Of a stretch of DNA of 64,000 nt, positions 42,235 to 51,503 are shown one piece after another. A program made the translations under genes and the position numbers. Numbering within the stretch: the stretch's first letter is position 1; the number at the start of each line of letters is the position of its first letter. This DNA comes from VXYK01 sp965214565 (GTDB taxonomy: Bacteria > Actinomycetota > Acidimicrobiia > Acidimicrobiales > Aldehydirespiratoraceae). The notes below the pieces were generated by a model. The model had not been told where the DNA came from. It searched no databases and saw only the letters and a program-made list of their open reading frames with translations. The DNA lies in assembly GCA_965214565.1 (NCBI GenBank), contig OZ243951.1:1674001-1738000 (forward strand), read 5' to 3'.

Positions 42235-45200
42235 GTGGTTGCACGATCCCGTCACGCTGTTCTGACCGTTCTGCTGGCTGTCGCCGTCATCGCCGCAGCG
42301 TGTGCGGATGACCCGCTGGACACCGAACCAACGGCCAGCGAACCGCCTGCCACAACTGAGGCCCCGCCCAATGTGGGTCATCCCGACGACGATGCGGGTG
42401 AACTCGACGAAACGACTGACACCACGGACGCAGGCACCGAAGCCCCCGACACAACCGATCCCGACGCAGGCACGTCCAGCGAGCCCGTCGACCTCGGCGC
42501 ATTCAACGACTACGAACCCGCCGAACCCGACCCCACACTGCTCGGCTTCGACCCCGAAGTTGAGATCGGCACCCTCGACAACGGCCTCACCTACTACCTC
42601 AGGTCCAACGACTCTCCGGCCGGTAGTGTCTCCATGCGCCTGGTGGTCAATGCCGGGGCGGTGCTGGACCCACCAGGCCAACAGGGCATCGCGCACTTCC
42701 TCGAGCACATGCTGTTCAACGGGACCGAGAGCTTCTCCAAGCTCGAACTCAGGGAGGCGCTGCGCGATCTCGGTATCGAATACGGTCCCGACCTGAACGC
42801 CTACACCTCCGCGGATGAGACCGTGTACCTGCTCGACTTCCAACTCGACGACCCCGAAGCGCTCGACCTCGCGTTCACGGTGCTGTCCGAATGGGCCTCG
42901 TCGGCCACCATCGCGCCCGATGAAGTTGAGGCCGAGCGAGGCATCGTGCTCGACGAATACCGGCTGACCGACCAGTCCGCTAACGGCTGGATCAGCAACT
43001 TCCTCGACGCCATCTACTACAGCGGCACCGTCTATGAGGGCATGCTGATCGGCGGCAGCGAGGAGTCCAACTCCTCGATCACCGCGGCGCAGCTGCGCGA
43101 CTTCTACGAGACCTGGTACCGGCCCGACAATATGGCGGTGGTCATGGTCGGCGACCTGCCCGTGGCCGACATGACCGAGAAGGTGACGCAGTACTTCGGC
43201 GACCTGACCAACCCCGCCGAACCGATGCCGCCCCAGCCCGAACGGAATGCATTCACGGCGGATTTCGTGGACGAACCGGTCATCGACATCGCCACGCACC
43301 CCGACTACGGCTACATTTCGATGTCGATCGACTGGCAACTGCCCGCGTGGACTCCCAGCACCGTCGGCGGCGACCGGTTCCGCTGGATGGAAACCATCAT
43401 CGACCATCTGCTTGACATCCGACTCGCCAATGCTCACAGGGCCGGTCTCATGTCCCAGGCCGACGAACCCACCATGTCGCTGTGGCAACAAGCCCGCGGG
43501 CTGCGCCTGTACGGCACCAACATCGTGGGCGAGGACCTGCAGCAGGCGACAACCGACTACCTGTCGGTCCTGCAGGGCGCAGCCCACCACGGTTTCACCG
43601 CCGATGAGCTGGACCAGGCCACCTCCTTGGCGCGCACCTCGCTGGAAGCCCAGCTCGAACGTGAAGCGACCATCCAGAGCGCCGGTTACGCAGACCGCTT
43701 CGTCCTGAACTTCGGGCGCGGCGAGAGCATCGAGTCGGTCGAGGACCGGGTGGCCCGGCTGGACGAGCTGCTCGATACCTTCACAGTCGAGGAGCTGACC
43801 GCGCACCTGCGCTGGATCCTCGACAACGCGCCGCCGCTGGTCGTGCCGCTAGGCGACGATCCCGCCAACGTGCCCGACGCCTCACAGCTACAAGCGGCGA
43901 TCGACGCGGTGGAGCCCGTGCCGCCGCCGCCCCCCGAAGAGCGCATCGAAACCCTGCTGGCGACGCCCGACCCCGCCGCACCGATCCGCGAGCACCCGGT
44001 GGGCCTGTTCGAGGGAGCCCATGAGTGGGTGTTCGCCAACGGTGCGCGTGTCGTGTTCGCCCCCTCAGATCTGGCTTCCGGGCAGGTGGACGTGTCGGCG
44101 CAGAGCCTGGGCGGCTGGTCGCAGCTGCCGATGGGCGCTGCCGCAATGCGCCGCGCCATAACACGCGCCGTTGCCAACAGCGGAGTTGCCGACTACTCGG
44201 CATCGCAGCTCGACGAGTACCTCACAGGCACCACGGCTCAGGTGACCCCGTTTATCACCGAGCTGACCGAAGGATTCTCTGGCTCCTCGAGCCCCGGCGA
44301 TCTCGACGACCTGCTCGCGCTGATGCAGCTCTACATCACCGAGCCGCGGGTCAGCGAACTCGCAGCTGCCGAGCAGATCCAAGACCTGCACATCCGCAGG
44401 ACCAACTATGAGAACAACCCGCAGTGGACCGCTACCTTCGACCTGTACGACGCCGCCTACCAGAACAGTCCCTGGCACCACTTCATCCTCACGCCAGATG
44501 AGATCGATGCCGTTACCGCCGACGGATTGTTGGAGATGTACGAGGCGCGCCTGGGTGATGTGGACGACCTGGTGGTGGTGATCGTAGGTGACATCGACCG
44601 GGGGACGGTTGCCGATCTGGCCGCCCGCTACATCGGCACGCTGCCTTCCGGCGAACCCGACGCACACCTGAACCACAATCCTGGCTTTCCGCCGGGCGTC
44701 GCGCGCATAACCACTCCCGTCGACGCCGACTCGGGCGCGGCAGGACTCGACCTGCAGTTCGGCGCCGCGGTGCCGGTCACCGCTGAGACCCTGGTGATCG
44801 CCGATCTCATCAGAACCCTGCTGGACGACCTGCTAGTCGGTTCTGTCCGCGAGGACCTTGGAGAAACCTACTCCGTCAGCGTGGAGCTGACGCCCCTGAT
44901 CGAAGTCGGCCTGTGGCAAAACTACTTCAGCGCGTCGGGCCCATCGGAGAGCCTCGAGCAGATCAACGAGACGATCGTCGCAACGGTTGCCGAGTTGATC
45001 GCCGACGGTCCCACAGACGACGACCTGGCCCAGGCCAAGTCGGTGCTGCAAGACGACTACCGACTCGACAACAACGGCGAGATCATCAGCCCGCTGCTGC
45101 GACGTCGGCACCTCGACGATGCGCTTGTCGGCACGCCCGATCAGCGGTTGGAACTGCTTGATGAGATCACCGCCGCCGACATCATCCGGTACGTGTCGCT

Positions 45201-45249
45201 GTTGTTCAACCTCGATAACCGGATCGAAGCCTTCCGCAGCACCGAGTAG
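42235..45249 (+). CDS. M16-family zinc metallopeptidase, predicted lipoprotein
   Basis: 1,004 residues starting at GTG 42235. An N-terminal signal (HAVLTVLLAVAVIAAAC) with a plausible lipobox cysteine is followed by a 65-residue acidic Thr/Pro linker. The first peptidase half has the inverted zinc motif HFLEH in GIAHFLEHMLFNGTES and the distal glutamate in EAERGIVLDEYR. Two similar halves of pitrilysin type follow, the second (from about residue 600) without the zinc motif, as usual. It probably degrades peptides at the outer face of the membrane. Promoter not evident; the upstream region holds the tRNA remnant. Confidence 0.92.
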   Translation: MVARSRHAVLTVLLAVAVIAAACADDPLDTEPTASEPPATTEAPPNVGHPDDDAGELDETTDTTDAGTEAPDTTDPDAGTSSEPVDLGAFNDYEPAEPDPTLLGFDPEVEIGTLDNGLTYYLRSNDSPAGSVSMRLVVNAGAVLDPPGQQGIAHFLEHMLFNGTESFSKLELREALRDLGIEYGPDLNAYTSADETVYLLDFQLDDPEALDLAFTVLSEWASSATIAPDEVEAERGIVLDEYRLTDQSANGWISNFLDAIYYSGTVYEGMLIGGSEESNSSITAAQLRDFYETWYRPDNMAVVMVGDLPVADMTEKVTQYFGDLTNPAEPMPPQPERNAFTADFVDEPVIDIATHPDYGYISMSIDWQLPAWTPSTVGGDRFRWMETIIDHLLDIRLANAHRAGLMSQADEPTMSLWQQARGLRLYGTNIVGEDLQQATTDYLSVLQGAAHHGFTADELDQATSLARTSLEAQLEREATIQSAGYADRFVLNFGRGESIESVEDRVARLDELLDTFTVEELTAHLRWILDNAPPLVVPLGDDPANVPDASQLQAAIDAVEPVPPPPPEERIETLLATPDPAAPIREHPVGLFEGAHEWVFANGARVVFAPSDLASGQVDVSAQSLGGWSQLPMGAAAMRRAITRAVANSGVADYSASQLDEYLTGTTAQVTPFITELTEGFSGSSSPGDLDDLLALMQLYITEPRVSELAAAEQIQDLHIRRTNYENNPQWTATFDLYDAAYQNSPWHHFILTPDEIDAVTADGLLEMYEARLGDVDDLVVVIVGDIDRGTVADLAARYIGTLPSGEPDAHLNHNPGFPPGVARITTPVDADSGAAGLDLQFGAAVPVTAETLVIADLIRTLLDDLLVGSVREDLGETYSVSVELTPLIEVGLWQNYFSASGPSESLEQINETIVATVAELIADGPTDDDLAQAKSVLQDDYRLDNNGEIISPLLRRRHLDDALVGTPDQRLELLDEITAADIIRYVSLLFNLDNRIEAFRSTE

Positions 45250-45276
45250 GTGTAGCGGGACGCTACCGTTGCGGGC

Positions 45277-46461
45277 GTGCTTCTCTACGACACGGCGCGC
45301 AACTCGATCGTTTCCTTCGAGCCGGGCGAAGAAGTATCGATCTATGTCTGCGGCATCACGCCGTATGACTCGACCCATCTCGGGCATGCCAACACCTACC
45401 TGACCTACGACCTGCTGATCCGACGGCTCGAAGAATTGGGTCACAGCGTGAAACTCGTGCGCAACATCACCGACGTTGACGACAGCATCCTCGGCAAGGC
45501 ACGGGAGCTCGGCGTCGACTTTCTGGAGTTGGCAGCCGCGGAGACAGCCCGCTTCCACGGCGACATGGCCGCGCTCAACACTCAGCCCGTGACAGCCGAG
45601 CCCCACGCCCGCGAATGGGTGACCGAGATGATCGACCTGATCACGATCCTCGAGGGCGCAGGTCACACCTACACCGTCGAAGGCGCAACTTTCTTCGATG
45701 TGACGACTTTCGACACGTTCGGCGCGGTCTCGGGCTACGACGAAGCGACCATGGTCGAACTGGCCGCCGAGCGCGGCGGCCACCCCGACGACCCACGTCA
45801 ACGCAACCCGCTCGACTTCATCCTGTGGCAGCCGTCTCTGCCCGACGAGCCAGCCTGGCCCTCACCGTGGGGACCTGGCCGACCGGGATGGCACATCGAA
45901 TGCAGCGCCATGTCAATGGGCCTGCTCGGCACCACCATCGACCTGCACGGCGGTGGCAGCGACCTGATCTTCCCGCACCACGAATGCGAACGGGCCCAGA
46001 GCGAAGCAGCCACGGGCACCACGTTCGTGCGCCACTGGATGCACTGCGGGATGGTCGCCTACGACGGAACGAAGATGTCGAAATCGCTAGGCAACCTCGT
46101 CTTCGTCAGCGAACTGTCGAAACTCGCCGACCCTCGGGCGATCCGTCTAGCCCTGATGGCGCACCACTATCGCCAAGACTGGGAATGGTTCGACGACGAC
46201 ATCAACGAGGCCGCAGCCGACCTCGAGACGCTGCTGGAGGCAGCCAACGCCACAACAGGCCCCGACCCGACCCCCTACGCGAGCCGGTTGCGCGCCGCAC
46301 TCGACGACGACCTCGACGCCCCCCGGGCAAGAGGAGAACTGCTCGGACTCGCCACGGCCATACTCAACGGAGGCGACGACCAGACAGCGCCAGCCGTTCT
46401 ACGGGAACTGTCAGGCCTGTGCGGAATTGAACTAGAAACCTCGGCGGCTCCAGTCCCTTGA
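45277..46461 (+). CDS. mshC: L-cysteine:GlcN-Ins ligase MshC (mycothiol biosynthesis)
   Basis: 394 residues from GTG 45277. A class I aminoacyl-tRNA synthetase fold that joins cysteine to glucosaminyl-inositol. The N-terminal motif YVCGITPYDSTHLGHANTYL (ITPYD instead of the GPTVYD of CysS) is diagnostic for MshC. Zinc-site residues GWHIECSAM and HHECERAQ, and KMSKSLGN, are present. It lacks the C-terminal tRNA-binding extension of CysS. mycothiol genes mshA, B and D are not in the window. Overlaps cysS by TTGA, so the pair may have arisen by duplication. Confidence 0.9.
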   Translation: MLLYDTARNSIVSFEPGEEVSIYVCGITPYDSTHLGHANTYLTYDLLIRRLEELGHSVKLVRNITDVDDSILGKARELGVDFLELAAAETARFHGDMAALNTQPVTAEPHAREWVTEMIDLITILEGAGHTYTVEGATFFDVTTFDTFGAVSGYDEATMVELAAERGGHPDDPRQRNPLDFILWQPSLPDEPAWPSPWGPGRPGWHIECSAMSMGLLGTTIDLHGGGSDLIFPHHECERAQSEAATGTTFVRHWMHCGMVAYDGTKMSKSLGNLVFVSELSKLADPRAIRLALMAHHYRQDWEWFDDDINEAAADLETLLEAANATTGPDPTPYASRLRAALDDDLDAPRARGELLGLATAILNGGDDQTAPAVLRELSGLCGIELETSAAPVP

Positions 46462-47864
46462 TCCAGCTGTACGACACCCTCACGATGAAGGTTCAGCCCC
46501 TCGCCCAGCGCGACCCGGGCAAGGTCTCGTTCTACGCCTGCGGGCCGACGGTCTATGACCACCCCCACCTCGGCCATGCCCGCCAAGCCCTCACCTACGA
46601 CGTGCTGCGCCGCTACCTCGAATGGCGGGGCATCGAGGTCCACCACGTCGCCAACGTCACCGATATCGACGACAACATCATCAACCGCGCCAACAAAGAG
46701 GGCCTCACCGAACCACAGGTCGCCGCGCAATGGGAAGCGGTCTACATCGAGGCGATGGACGAACTCGACATCCTCCATCCCCACGACCGCCCCCACGCCA
46801 CCGAATTCGTCGACCAGATGGTCGCGTTCATCGAGACTCTGATGGACAACGGCTCGGCCTACGCCACCGACTCGGGCGTGTATCTGCGGGTGCGTTCCAT
46901 ACCCGGATACGGCGACTTGGTCCACCGCAGCTTCGACGAGCTCGCGGAGGGCTCAGGGGCCCGTGTGGAGGTAGACGAGTTCAAGGAGGATCCCCTCGAC
47001 TTCGCACTCTGGAAGTCGGCCAAGCCCGACGAGCCAACCTGGCCCTCTCCGTGGGGCCCGGGACGCCCGGGCTGGCACATCGAATGCGTTGCCATGAGCC
47101 TCGGGATCCTCGGCGACGGATTCGACCTCCACGGCGGAGGTGACGACCTTGTGTTTCCGCACCACACCAACGAACGGGCCGAAGCGATCGCCGCGGGCCG
47201 CCCGTTCGCCCAGCACTGGCTGCACAACGCCATGCTCAACGTCGGCGGCGAGAAGATGGCGAAGTCACAGGGCAACTTCCGCACGGTTCGCGACCTGCTC
47301 GACGAACACCCCCTCAACGCCCGGGCCCTGCGCCTGCTGCTGCTGCAGACCCACTACCGCAAGACCATGGAAGTCAACGCCGAGGTGATGGCGCAGGCCC
47401 GTGCCGGGATCGAGCGCATCGACGCTATGGTTCGCAGGGCTGCCGCAGCTGGCATTTCCCTCGACAGCACCGAGCGAGATCCAGAATCGCTTGAGGCGTT
47501 CAGCGCTGCCATGGACAACGACTTGGGCACCCCTGAAGCCGTTGCGGTCATCTTCGACACGGTCCGGCGGGCCAACACCGCCCTCGACGCAAGCCGCACC
47601 AGCGACACCGCAACCGCTGCGGTGCTGGTTGCCACCGTGATCGACCTTGCCAGTGCCCTCGGCATCCGAGTCGGCGGACCACCGAGCACGACAAGCGCCA
47701 GCGGGTCGACCGACGATGAAGAGATCCAGGCGTTGGTCGCAGCCCGCTCCGCGGCACGAGAAACCAGAGACTTCGCAGAAGCCGACCGGCTCCGCGCCGA
47801 ACTCACCGCCTTGGGCATCGTCGTAGAAGACACCCCAACCGGCTCCACCTGGCACCGCCGCTAA
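46458..47864 (+). CDS. cysS: Cysteinyl-tRNA synthetase
   Basis: 468 residues. HIGH-type motif in YACGPTVYDHPHLGHARQAL, zinc residues in GWHIECVAMSLG and FPHHTNERAEA, and KMAKSQGN as the KMSKS loop. The C-terminal helical region ends with a tRNA-binding tail (AARETRDFAEADRLRAELTA), typical of CysS and missing in MshC. The TTG start at 46458 overlaps the mshC stop (TTGA), an arrangement that implies coupled translation. Confidence 0.96.
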   Translation: MIQLYDTLTMKVQPLAQRDPGKVSFYACGPTVYDHPHLGHARQALTYDVLRRYLEWRGIEVHHVANVTDIDDNIINRANKEGLTEPQVAAQWEAVYIEAMDELDILHPHDRPHATEFVDQMVAFIETLMDNGSAYATDSGVYLRVRSIPGYGDLVHRSFDELAEGSGARVEVDEFKEDPLDFALWKSAKPDEPTWPSPWGPGRPGWHIECVAMSLGILGDGFDLHGGGDDLVFPHHTNERAEAIAAGRPFAQHWLHNAMLNVGGEKMAKSQGNFRTVRDLLDEHPLNARALRLLLLQTHYRKTMEVNAEVMAQARAGIERIDAMVRRAAAAGISLDSTERDPESLEAFSAAMDNDLGTPEAVAVIFDTVRRANTALDASRTSDTATAAVLVATVIDLASALGIRVGGPPSTTSASGSTDDEEIQALVAARSAARETRDFAEADRLRAELTALGIVVEDTPTGSTWHRR

Positions 47865-47917
47865 CTCGTCAGTCTGAACGCACCCACCGAACCCACCCCC
47901 GAGAAGCGTCGGACATC

Positions 47918-47975
47918 GCGGCTCCGTCTGCGCCCGGCGAAGCAGAGTTCGGCGGCTCCGTCTGCGCCCGGCGAA
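47918..47975 (+). repeat. Two 24-bp direct repeats between convergent genes
   Basis: The unit gcggctccgtctgcgcccgg plus cgaa occurs at 47918-47941 and 47952-47975, in the 120-bp gap between cysS and the hydroxyacyl-CoA dehydrogenase gene. No hairpin or gene is associated. Confidence 0.8.
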
Positions 47976-47984
47976 AGCCCAGCT

Positions 47985-48836
47985 TCAGTAGTCGTAGAAG
48001 CCCTTGCCGGATTTGCGGCCGAGGTGGCCTGCAGACACCATCCGCCGAAGCAGCGGCGGGGGAGCGAGGAAGCGCTCGCCGTACTCGTCGTACAACGACT
48101 CGGCGGTCCACAGCATCACGTCGAGGCCGATCATGTCGCACAGGGCCAGCGGACCCATCGGATGACCGGCCCCGAGTTTCATCGCCTCGTCGATGTCTTC
48201 GGCTGCGGCATGGCCCGCTTCGAACATGGCGATCGCCTGACACAGGAAAGGCACCAGCAACGCGTTGACCACGAAACCGGCCCGATCCTTGCAATGCACG
48301 ACCCGCTTGCCGAGCACATCGGTGGCGAAACCCGCAGCGGACTGTGCGACGTCGGGATTGGTGCGCTGCGTGGAGATCACCTCTACGAGCCGCATCACAG
48401 TCGCCGGGTTGAAGAAGTGCATCCCGCACACCTGCTCGGGCCGCTCGGTCCCCATGGCAATGTCGATGATCGGTATCGACGAAGTGTTCGTCGCCATGAT
48501 CGCCCCTGCGGGCAGTACGGCATCGAGCTTCTTGAAGATGTCGAGCTTGAGCTCGAGGACTTCCGGAGCGGCCTCGACGGCCAGTTGACACCCTTCCATG
48601 TCTGCTAGGTCGGTGGTCCAGGTGATTTTCGCAGCCGCAGCGTCGCGGGCCGCTTCATCGAGTTTGCCGCGGGAGACGGCGCGGTCAAGCGAACCCTGCA
48701 CCCTCGCGGAACCGGCCTCGACAGCAGCAGCGTTGATGTCGTGGGCGACGACAGCGACTCCCGCCTTGGCTGCAACCTCGATGATCCCACTGCCCATCGC
48801 GCCGGTACCGACGATGCCGATTGTGTCGATAGTCAT
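47985..48836 (-). CDS. 3-hydroxybutyryl-CoA / 3-hydroxyacyl-CoA dehydrogenase
   Basis: A 283-residue single-domain dehydrogenase. NAD motif IGIVGTGAMGSGI at the N-terminus; NTSSIPIIDIA and the catalytic histidine in GMHFFNPATVMRLVEVI mid-protein; C-terminal domain with VNALLVPFLCQAI and GHLGRKSGKGFYDY. It oxidises (or in reverse reduces) 3-hydroxyacyl-CoA. It starts 2 bp beyond the cyclophilin stop and shares its operon. Confidence 0.95.
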   Translation of the reverse strand: MTIDTIGIVGTGAMGSGIIEVAAKAGVAVVAHDINAAAVEAGSARVQGSLDRAVSRGKLDEAARDAAAAKITWTTDLADMEGCQLAVEAAPEVLELKLDIFKKLDAVLPAGAIMATNTSSIPIIDIAMGTERPEQVCGMHFFNPATVMRLVEVISTQRTNPDVAQSAAGFATDVLGKRVVHCKDRAGFVVNALLVPFLCQAIAMFEAGHAAAEDIDEAMKLGAGHPMGPLALCDMIGLDVMLWTAESLYDEYGERFLAPPPLLRRMVSAGHLGRKSGKGFYDY

Positions 48837-48837
48837 G

Positions 48838-49398
48838 TCAGTCTCCCTCTGTGATCGTGACCGACGAGATGACCACGTCGGTCAACGGACGGTCGTTGCG
48901 GTCGGTATCGACCCGCTGCATCTCGTCGAGCACGTCAAGGCCGGACACGACCTTGCCGAACAGCGAGTACTGCGGCGGCAAGCCGACGCCGCTCGCCCCC
49001 GAAACGATGAAGAACTGACTGCCGTTGGTGTTGGGACCGGCGTTGGCCATTGCCAGAGAACCGATCTCGTAACGCCCAGGTCGAGGCAGCTCATCCTCGA
49101 AGCGGTAGCCGGGGCCGCCACGGCCGCTGCCTTCGGGATCGCCGCCCTGACACATGAATCCGTTGATGATGCGGTGGAATGTGACCCCGTCGTAGTAGTG
49201 GTAACGCGACAGGGTCACGAAGTTGTTGACGGTGCGGGGAGCCGCCGCGGCATCGAGGTGGATCGTCATCGTGCCGAGCGACGTCTCCATCGTTGCCGTG
49301 TAGGCCTTGGTCGTGTCGATGAACATCTCTGGCGGTTCATCGAACCGCTGTCGTTTGGGACTCGAGCCATCGCTGTTGGGACGGGGGGTTGGGGCCAT
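48838..49398 (-). CDS. Peptidyl-prolyl cis-trans isomerase (cyclophilin type)
   Basis: A 186-residue cyclophilin. Active-site residues lie in VTFHRIINGFMCQGGDPEGSG and MANAGPNTNGSQFFIVSG, and the final strand in YSLFGKVVSGLDVLDEMQ. The N-terminal 30 residues (Pro/Asn/Ser-rich) are not conserved and there is no signal peptide, so it is cytoplasmic. It assists protein folding by proline isomerisation. Confidence 0.94.
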   Translation of the reverse strand: MAPTPRPNSDGSSPKRQRFDEPPEMFIDTTKAYTATMETSLGTMTIHLDAAAAPRTVNNFVTLSRYHYYDGVTFHRIINGFMCQGGDPEGSGRGGPGYRFEDELPRPGRYEIGSLAMANAGPNTNGSQFFIVSGASGVGLPPQYSLFGKVVSGLDVLDEMQRVDTDRNDRPLTDVVISSVTITEGD

Positions 49399-49480
49399 GG
49401 AAATCTCCTGGTTCTGCTCAAAGCAGGCTAGGGCGCCAACCTCGAAATCCGACAGGTGGTTGGGGGATCACCCAGTTGAC

Positions 49481-49681
49481 ATGGTGGGTGTGCATAGTGT
49501 GACTGCTGTGACGGATTTAGCTTCAGTCTCCCCTGCGGTTCAAGGAGTCGAAAAGCCGTTGCGCTGCATCCGCTGCGACGTCACCTGGAGAGGAACCAGC
49601 GCGGATGCCTGCTGGAACTGCGGAGTTCCGGGCGTGCCCCTCGGCAATGTGCGTATCATCGAAGATGAGCCAGCAGCCTGA
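49481..49681 (+). CDS. Small zinc-ribbon-like protein
   Basis: A 66-residue protein from ATG 49481 (GTG 49508 is also possible). Two CxxC pairs, CIRCDVTW and CWNCGVP, 16 residues apart, make a likely zinc ribbon. The C-terminus IIEDEPAA ends inside the first copy of a 26-bp tandem repeat. Function unknown. It sits between the divergent cyclophilin operon and a metallo-beta-lactamase-fold gene. Confidence 0.6.
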   Translation: MVGVHSVTAVTDLASVSPAVQGVEKPLRCIRCDVTWRGTSADACWNCGVPGVPLGNVRIIEDEPAA

Positions 49682-49735
49682 GCATCGAAGATGAGCCAGC
49701 AGCCTGAGCATCGAAGATGAGCCAGCAGCCTGAGT
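49658..49735 (+). repeat. Three tandem 26-bp repeats spanning a stop codon
   Basis: The unit atcgaagatgagccagcagc plus ctgagc starts at 49658, 49684 and 49710. The first copy contains the last seven codons and the TGA of the zinc-ribbon gene; the others lie just after it. The last copy differs only at its final base. Confidence 0.95.
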
Positions 49736-49761
49736 GACGAAGACCCCGCTACGATCTCGGT

Positions 49762-50400
49762 GTGACACCACCCGCACGAACACCGTCTGATTCAACTCTG
49801 CACTGGTCCGACAGCCGAGTTGAGGTGCATCGGATCGTCGTCGGTCCCGTGGACAACAACGTCTTTGTAGTCCGTTGCCGTACCACGGGAGAGGGCGTGC
49901 TGCTCGATGCTGCCAACGAACACGAGCGACTGTTGGAACTGTGCCAAGCGCTCGATGTGCGAACGGTGCTCGAGACCCACGGGCACTGGGACCACATCCA
50001 GGCTGTCCCTGCGGTGTGCGAAGCCGGCTACAAGGTCGGTGTCACAGCGGAGGACGCTGCCATGCTGCCGAGCTACGACTACCTCCTCACCGACGAGTCG
50101 GTGATCGAGATCGGCCGGCTGCGAATCCACACCCATCACACGCCCGGCCACACCCCGGGTTCCATGTCGTTCAGCGTGCAGGACACGCCCCTGCTGTTCA
50201 CCGGCGACACCCTCTTCCCCGGCGGACCCGGAGCCACCAGCTTCGAGGGTGGGGACTTCCCGACGATCCTGGCCAGCATCGAGGACCGTATGTTTCGGGT
50301 ATTCGACCCCGACACCATCGTTCTGCCCGGCCACGGCGCCGACACGACAATCGGCACCGAAATCCCGAGTTTCGACGAATGGGCGGAGCGCGGCTGGTAA
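49762..50400 (+). CDS. Metallo-beta-lactamase-fold hydrolase (glyoxalase II-like)
   Basis: A 212-residue hydrolase with the metal motif ETHGHWDHIQA near residue 75, HTPGHTPGSMSF, LLFTGDTLFPGG and VLPGHGADTTIG, all four MBL motifs in order. The HGHWDH form (Trp before Asp) appears in glyoxalase II-like and sulfur dioxygenase-like branches. GTG 49762 is the start. Substrate unknown; a thioester is likely. Confidence 0.9.
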   Translation: MTPPARTPSDSTLHWSDSRVEVHRIVVGPVDNNVFVVRCRTTGEGVLLDAANEHERLLELCQALDVRTVLETHGHWDHIQAVPAVCEAGYKVGVTAEDAAMLPSYDYLLTDESVIEIGRLRIHTHHTPGHTPGSMSFSVQDTPLLFTGDTLFPGGPGATSFEGGDFPTILASIEDRMFRVFDPDTIVLPGHGADTTIGTEIPSFDEWAERGW

Positions 50401-50466
50401 CCGACCCGACCCGCCCCGGAGTCAGCAGCCCCGCGGTTAAGGGATAGTCCGATGCGGTGCCTACAA

Positions 50467-50478
50467 TAACGATCGTTA
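50467..50478. promoter_or_regulatory. Perfect 12-bp palindrome upstream of an SDR gene
   Basis: TAACGATCGTTA lies 48 bp before the SDR start in an AT-richer stretch. Palindromes of this size suit TetR-type repressors, which often control fatty acid genes; no such regulator is in the window. Confidence 0.4.
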
Positions 50479-50526
50479 ACTTTTTGCTTCCTGCCCGTTC
50501 CGGCAGGTTCTAACCCCGGAGGGGAT

Positions 50527-51462
50527 ATGGGAAAGCTGCTTGAAGGCAAGGTCGCCCTCATCACCGGCGCAGGCCGCGGCATCGGCCGCGACCACGCGAT
50601 CATGATGGCCGAACAGGGCGCCAAAGTCGTCGTCAACGATTTGGGTGGTGACGAATTCGGCGGTGGCGGCGACCCGACCCCGGCACAGGAGGTCGTCGCG
50701 GAGATCGAAGCGATGGGTGGCGAGGCCGTCGTCAACGGTGGCAACGTGGCGTCCTTCGACGATGCCAAAGCCATGATCGATCAGGCGATCGACACCTACG
50801 GCGACATCAACATCGTGGTCAACAACGCAGGCATTCTGCGTGACCGCATGGTGTTCTCGATGAGTGAGGACGACTGGGACGCAGTGATCGCGGTGCACCT
50901 GAAAGGCACGTTCGGGCCGTCGCACCACGCCGCGGTCCACTGGCGGGCCCAAGTCAAGTCCGGCGGCGAAGCCTACGGACGCATCATCAACACCGCCTCG
51001 CCCTCAGGGATCTACGGCAATGTCGGCCAGTCCAACTACGGTGCCGCCAAAGCCGGAATTGCCGCCTTCACGGTCATTACCGCGCAGGAACTCGTCAGAT
51101 ACGGCGTGACCGTCAACTGCCTGGCCCCCACCGCAGTGTCGCGGCTCACCCTGCCGCTGATGGGAGGCGCAGAGAACCTTACGGAGTCGGCCATGGAAGC
51201 CATGTCACCACGCTGGATAGCAGTGGTCACGACCTGGCTCGCCAGCCCCGAAGCGGGCAACGTCACAGGCCGCGTATTCGACATCCGCGGACGCCACCTC
51301 GGGATCGCCGAAGGCTGGCATCTCGGCCCGACCGCCGAACAGCCCGACGACCCGACCGAACTCGGCCCCGTGATGGCCGAACTGATGGGCAAGGCCCGCC
51401 TCAACGCCAACATGGACGGACAGGATCACGAAGGCCTCGGATTCCCGAGCCAGTCGATCTGA
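50527..51462 (+). CDS. SDR-family (3R)-hydroxyacyl-CoA dehydrogenase-like protein
   Basis: A 311-residue short-chain dehydrogenase. NAD motif ALITGAGRGIGRDHA, then VVVNDLGGDEFGGGG, NNAGILRDRM, the catalytic Ser in IINTASPSGIYGN and Tyr/Lys in SNYGAAKAGIAAF. The D-LGG insertion after strand 2 is typical of the dehydrogenase part of peroxisomal MFE-2, so the substrate may be a 3R-hydroxyacyl-CoA. ATG 50527 is preceded by CCGGAGGGG. The stop lies at the end of one copy of an 18-bp tandem repeat. Confidence 0.92.
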   Translation: MGKLLEGKVALITGAGRGIGRDHAIMMAEQGAKVVVNDLGGDEFGGGGDPTPAQEVVAEIEAMGGEAVVNGGNVASFDDAKAMIDQAIDTYGDINIVVNNAGILRDRMVFSMSEDDWDAVIAVHLKGTFGPSHHAAVHWRAQVKSGGEAYGRIINTASPSGIYGNVGQSNYGAAKAGIAAFTVITAQELVRYGVTVNCLAPTAVSRLTLPLMGGAENLTESAMEAMSPRWIAVVTTWLASPEAGNVTGRVFDIRGRHLGIAEGWHLGPTAEQPDDPTELGPVMAELMGKARLNANMDGQDHEGLGFPSQSI

Positions 51463-51480
51463 CCGAGCCAGTCGATCTGA
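51445..51480 (+). repeat. Two tandem 18-bp repeats at the end of the SDR gene
   Basis: The unit ccgagccagtcgatctga is repeated directly at 51445-51462 and 51463-51480. The TGA of the first copy is the SDR stop; the second copy supplies an identical TGA in frame. Confidence 0.95.
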
Positions 51481-51503
51481 TCTGGCCTTGACCAACCGGT
51501 CGG

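Noticed and set aside
42044..42265. 73-codon frame over the tRNA remnant
   Set aside because: Part of its translation (KPCVAGSIPAG) is the typical false peptide produced by translating a tRNA T-arm.
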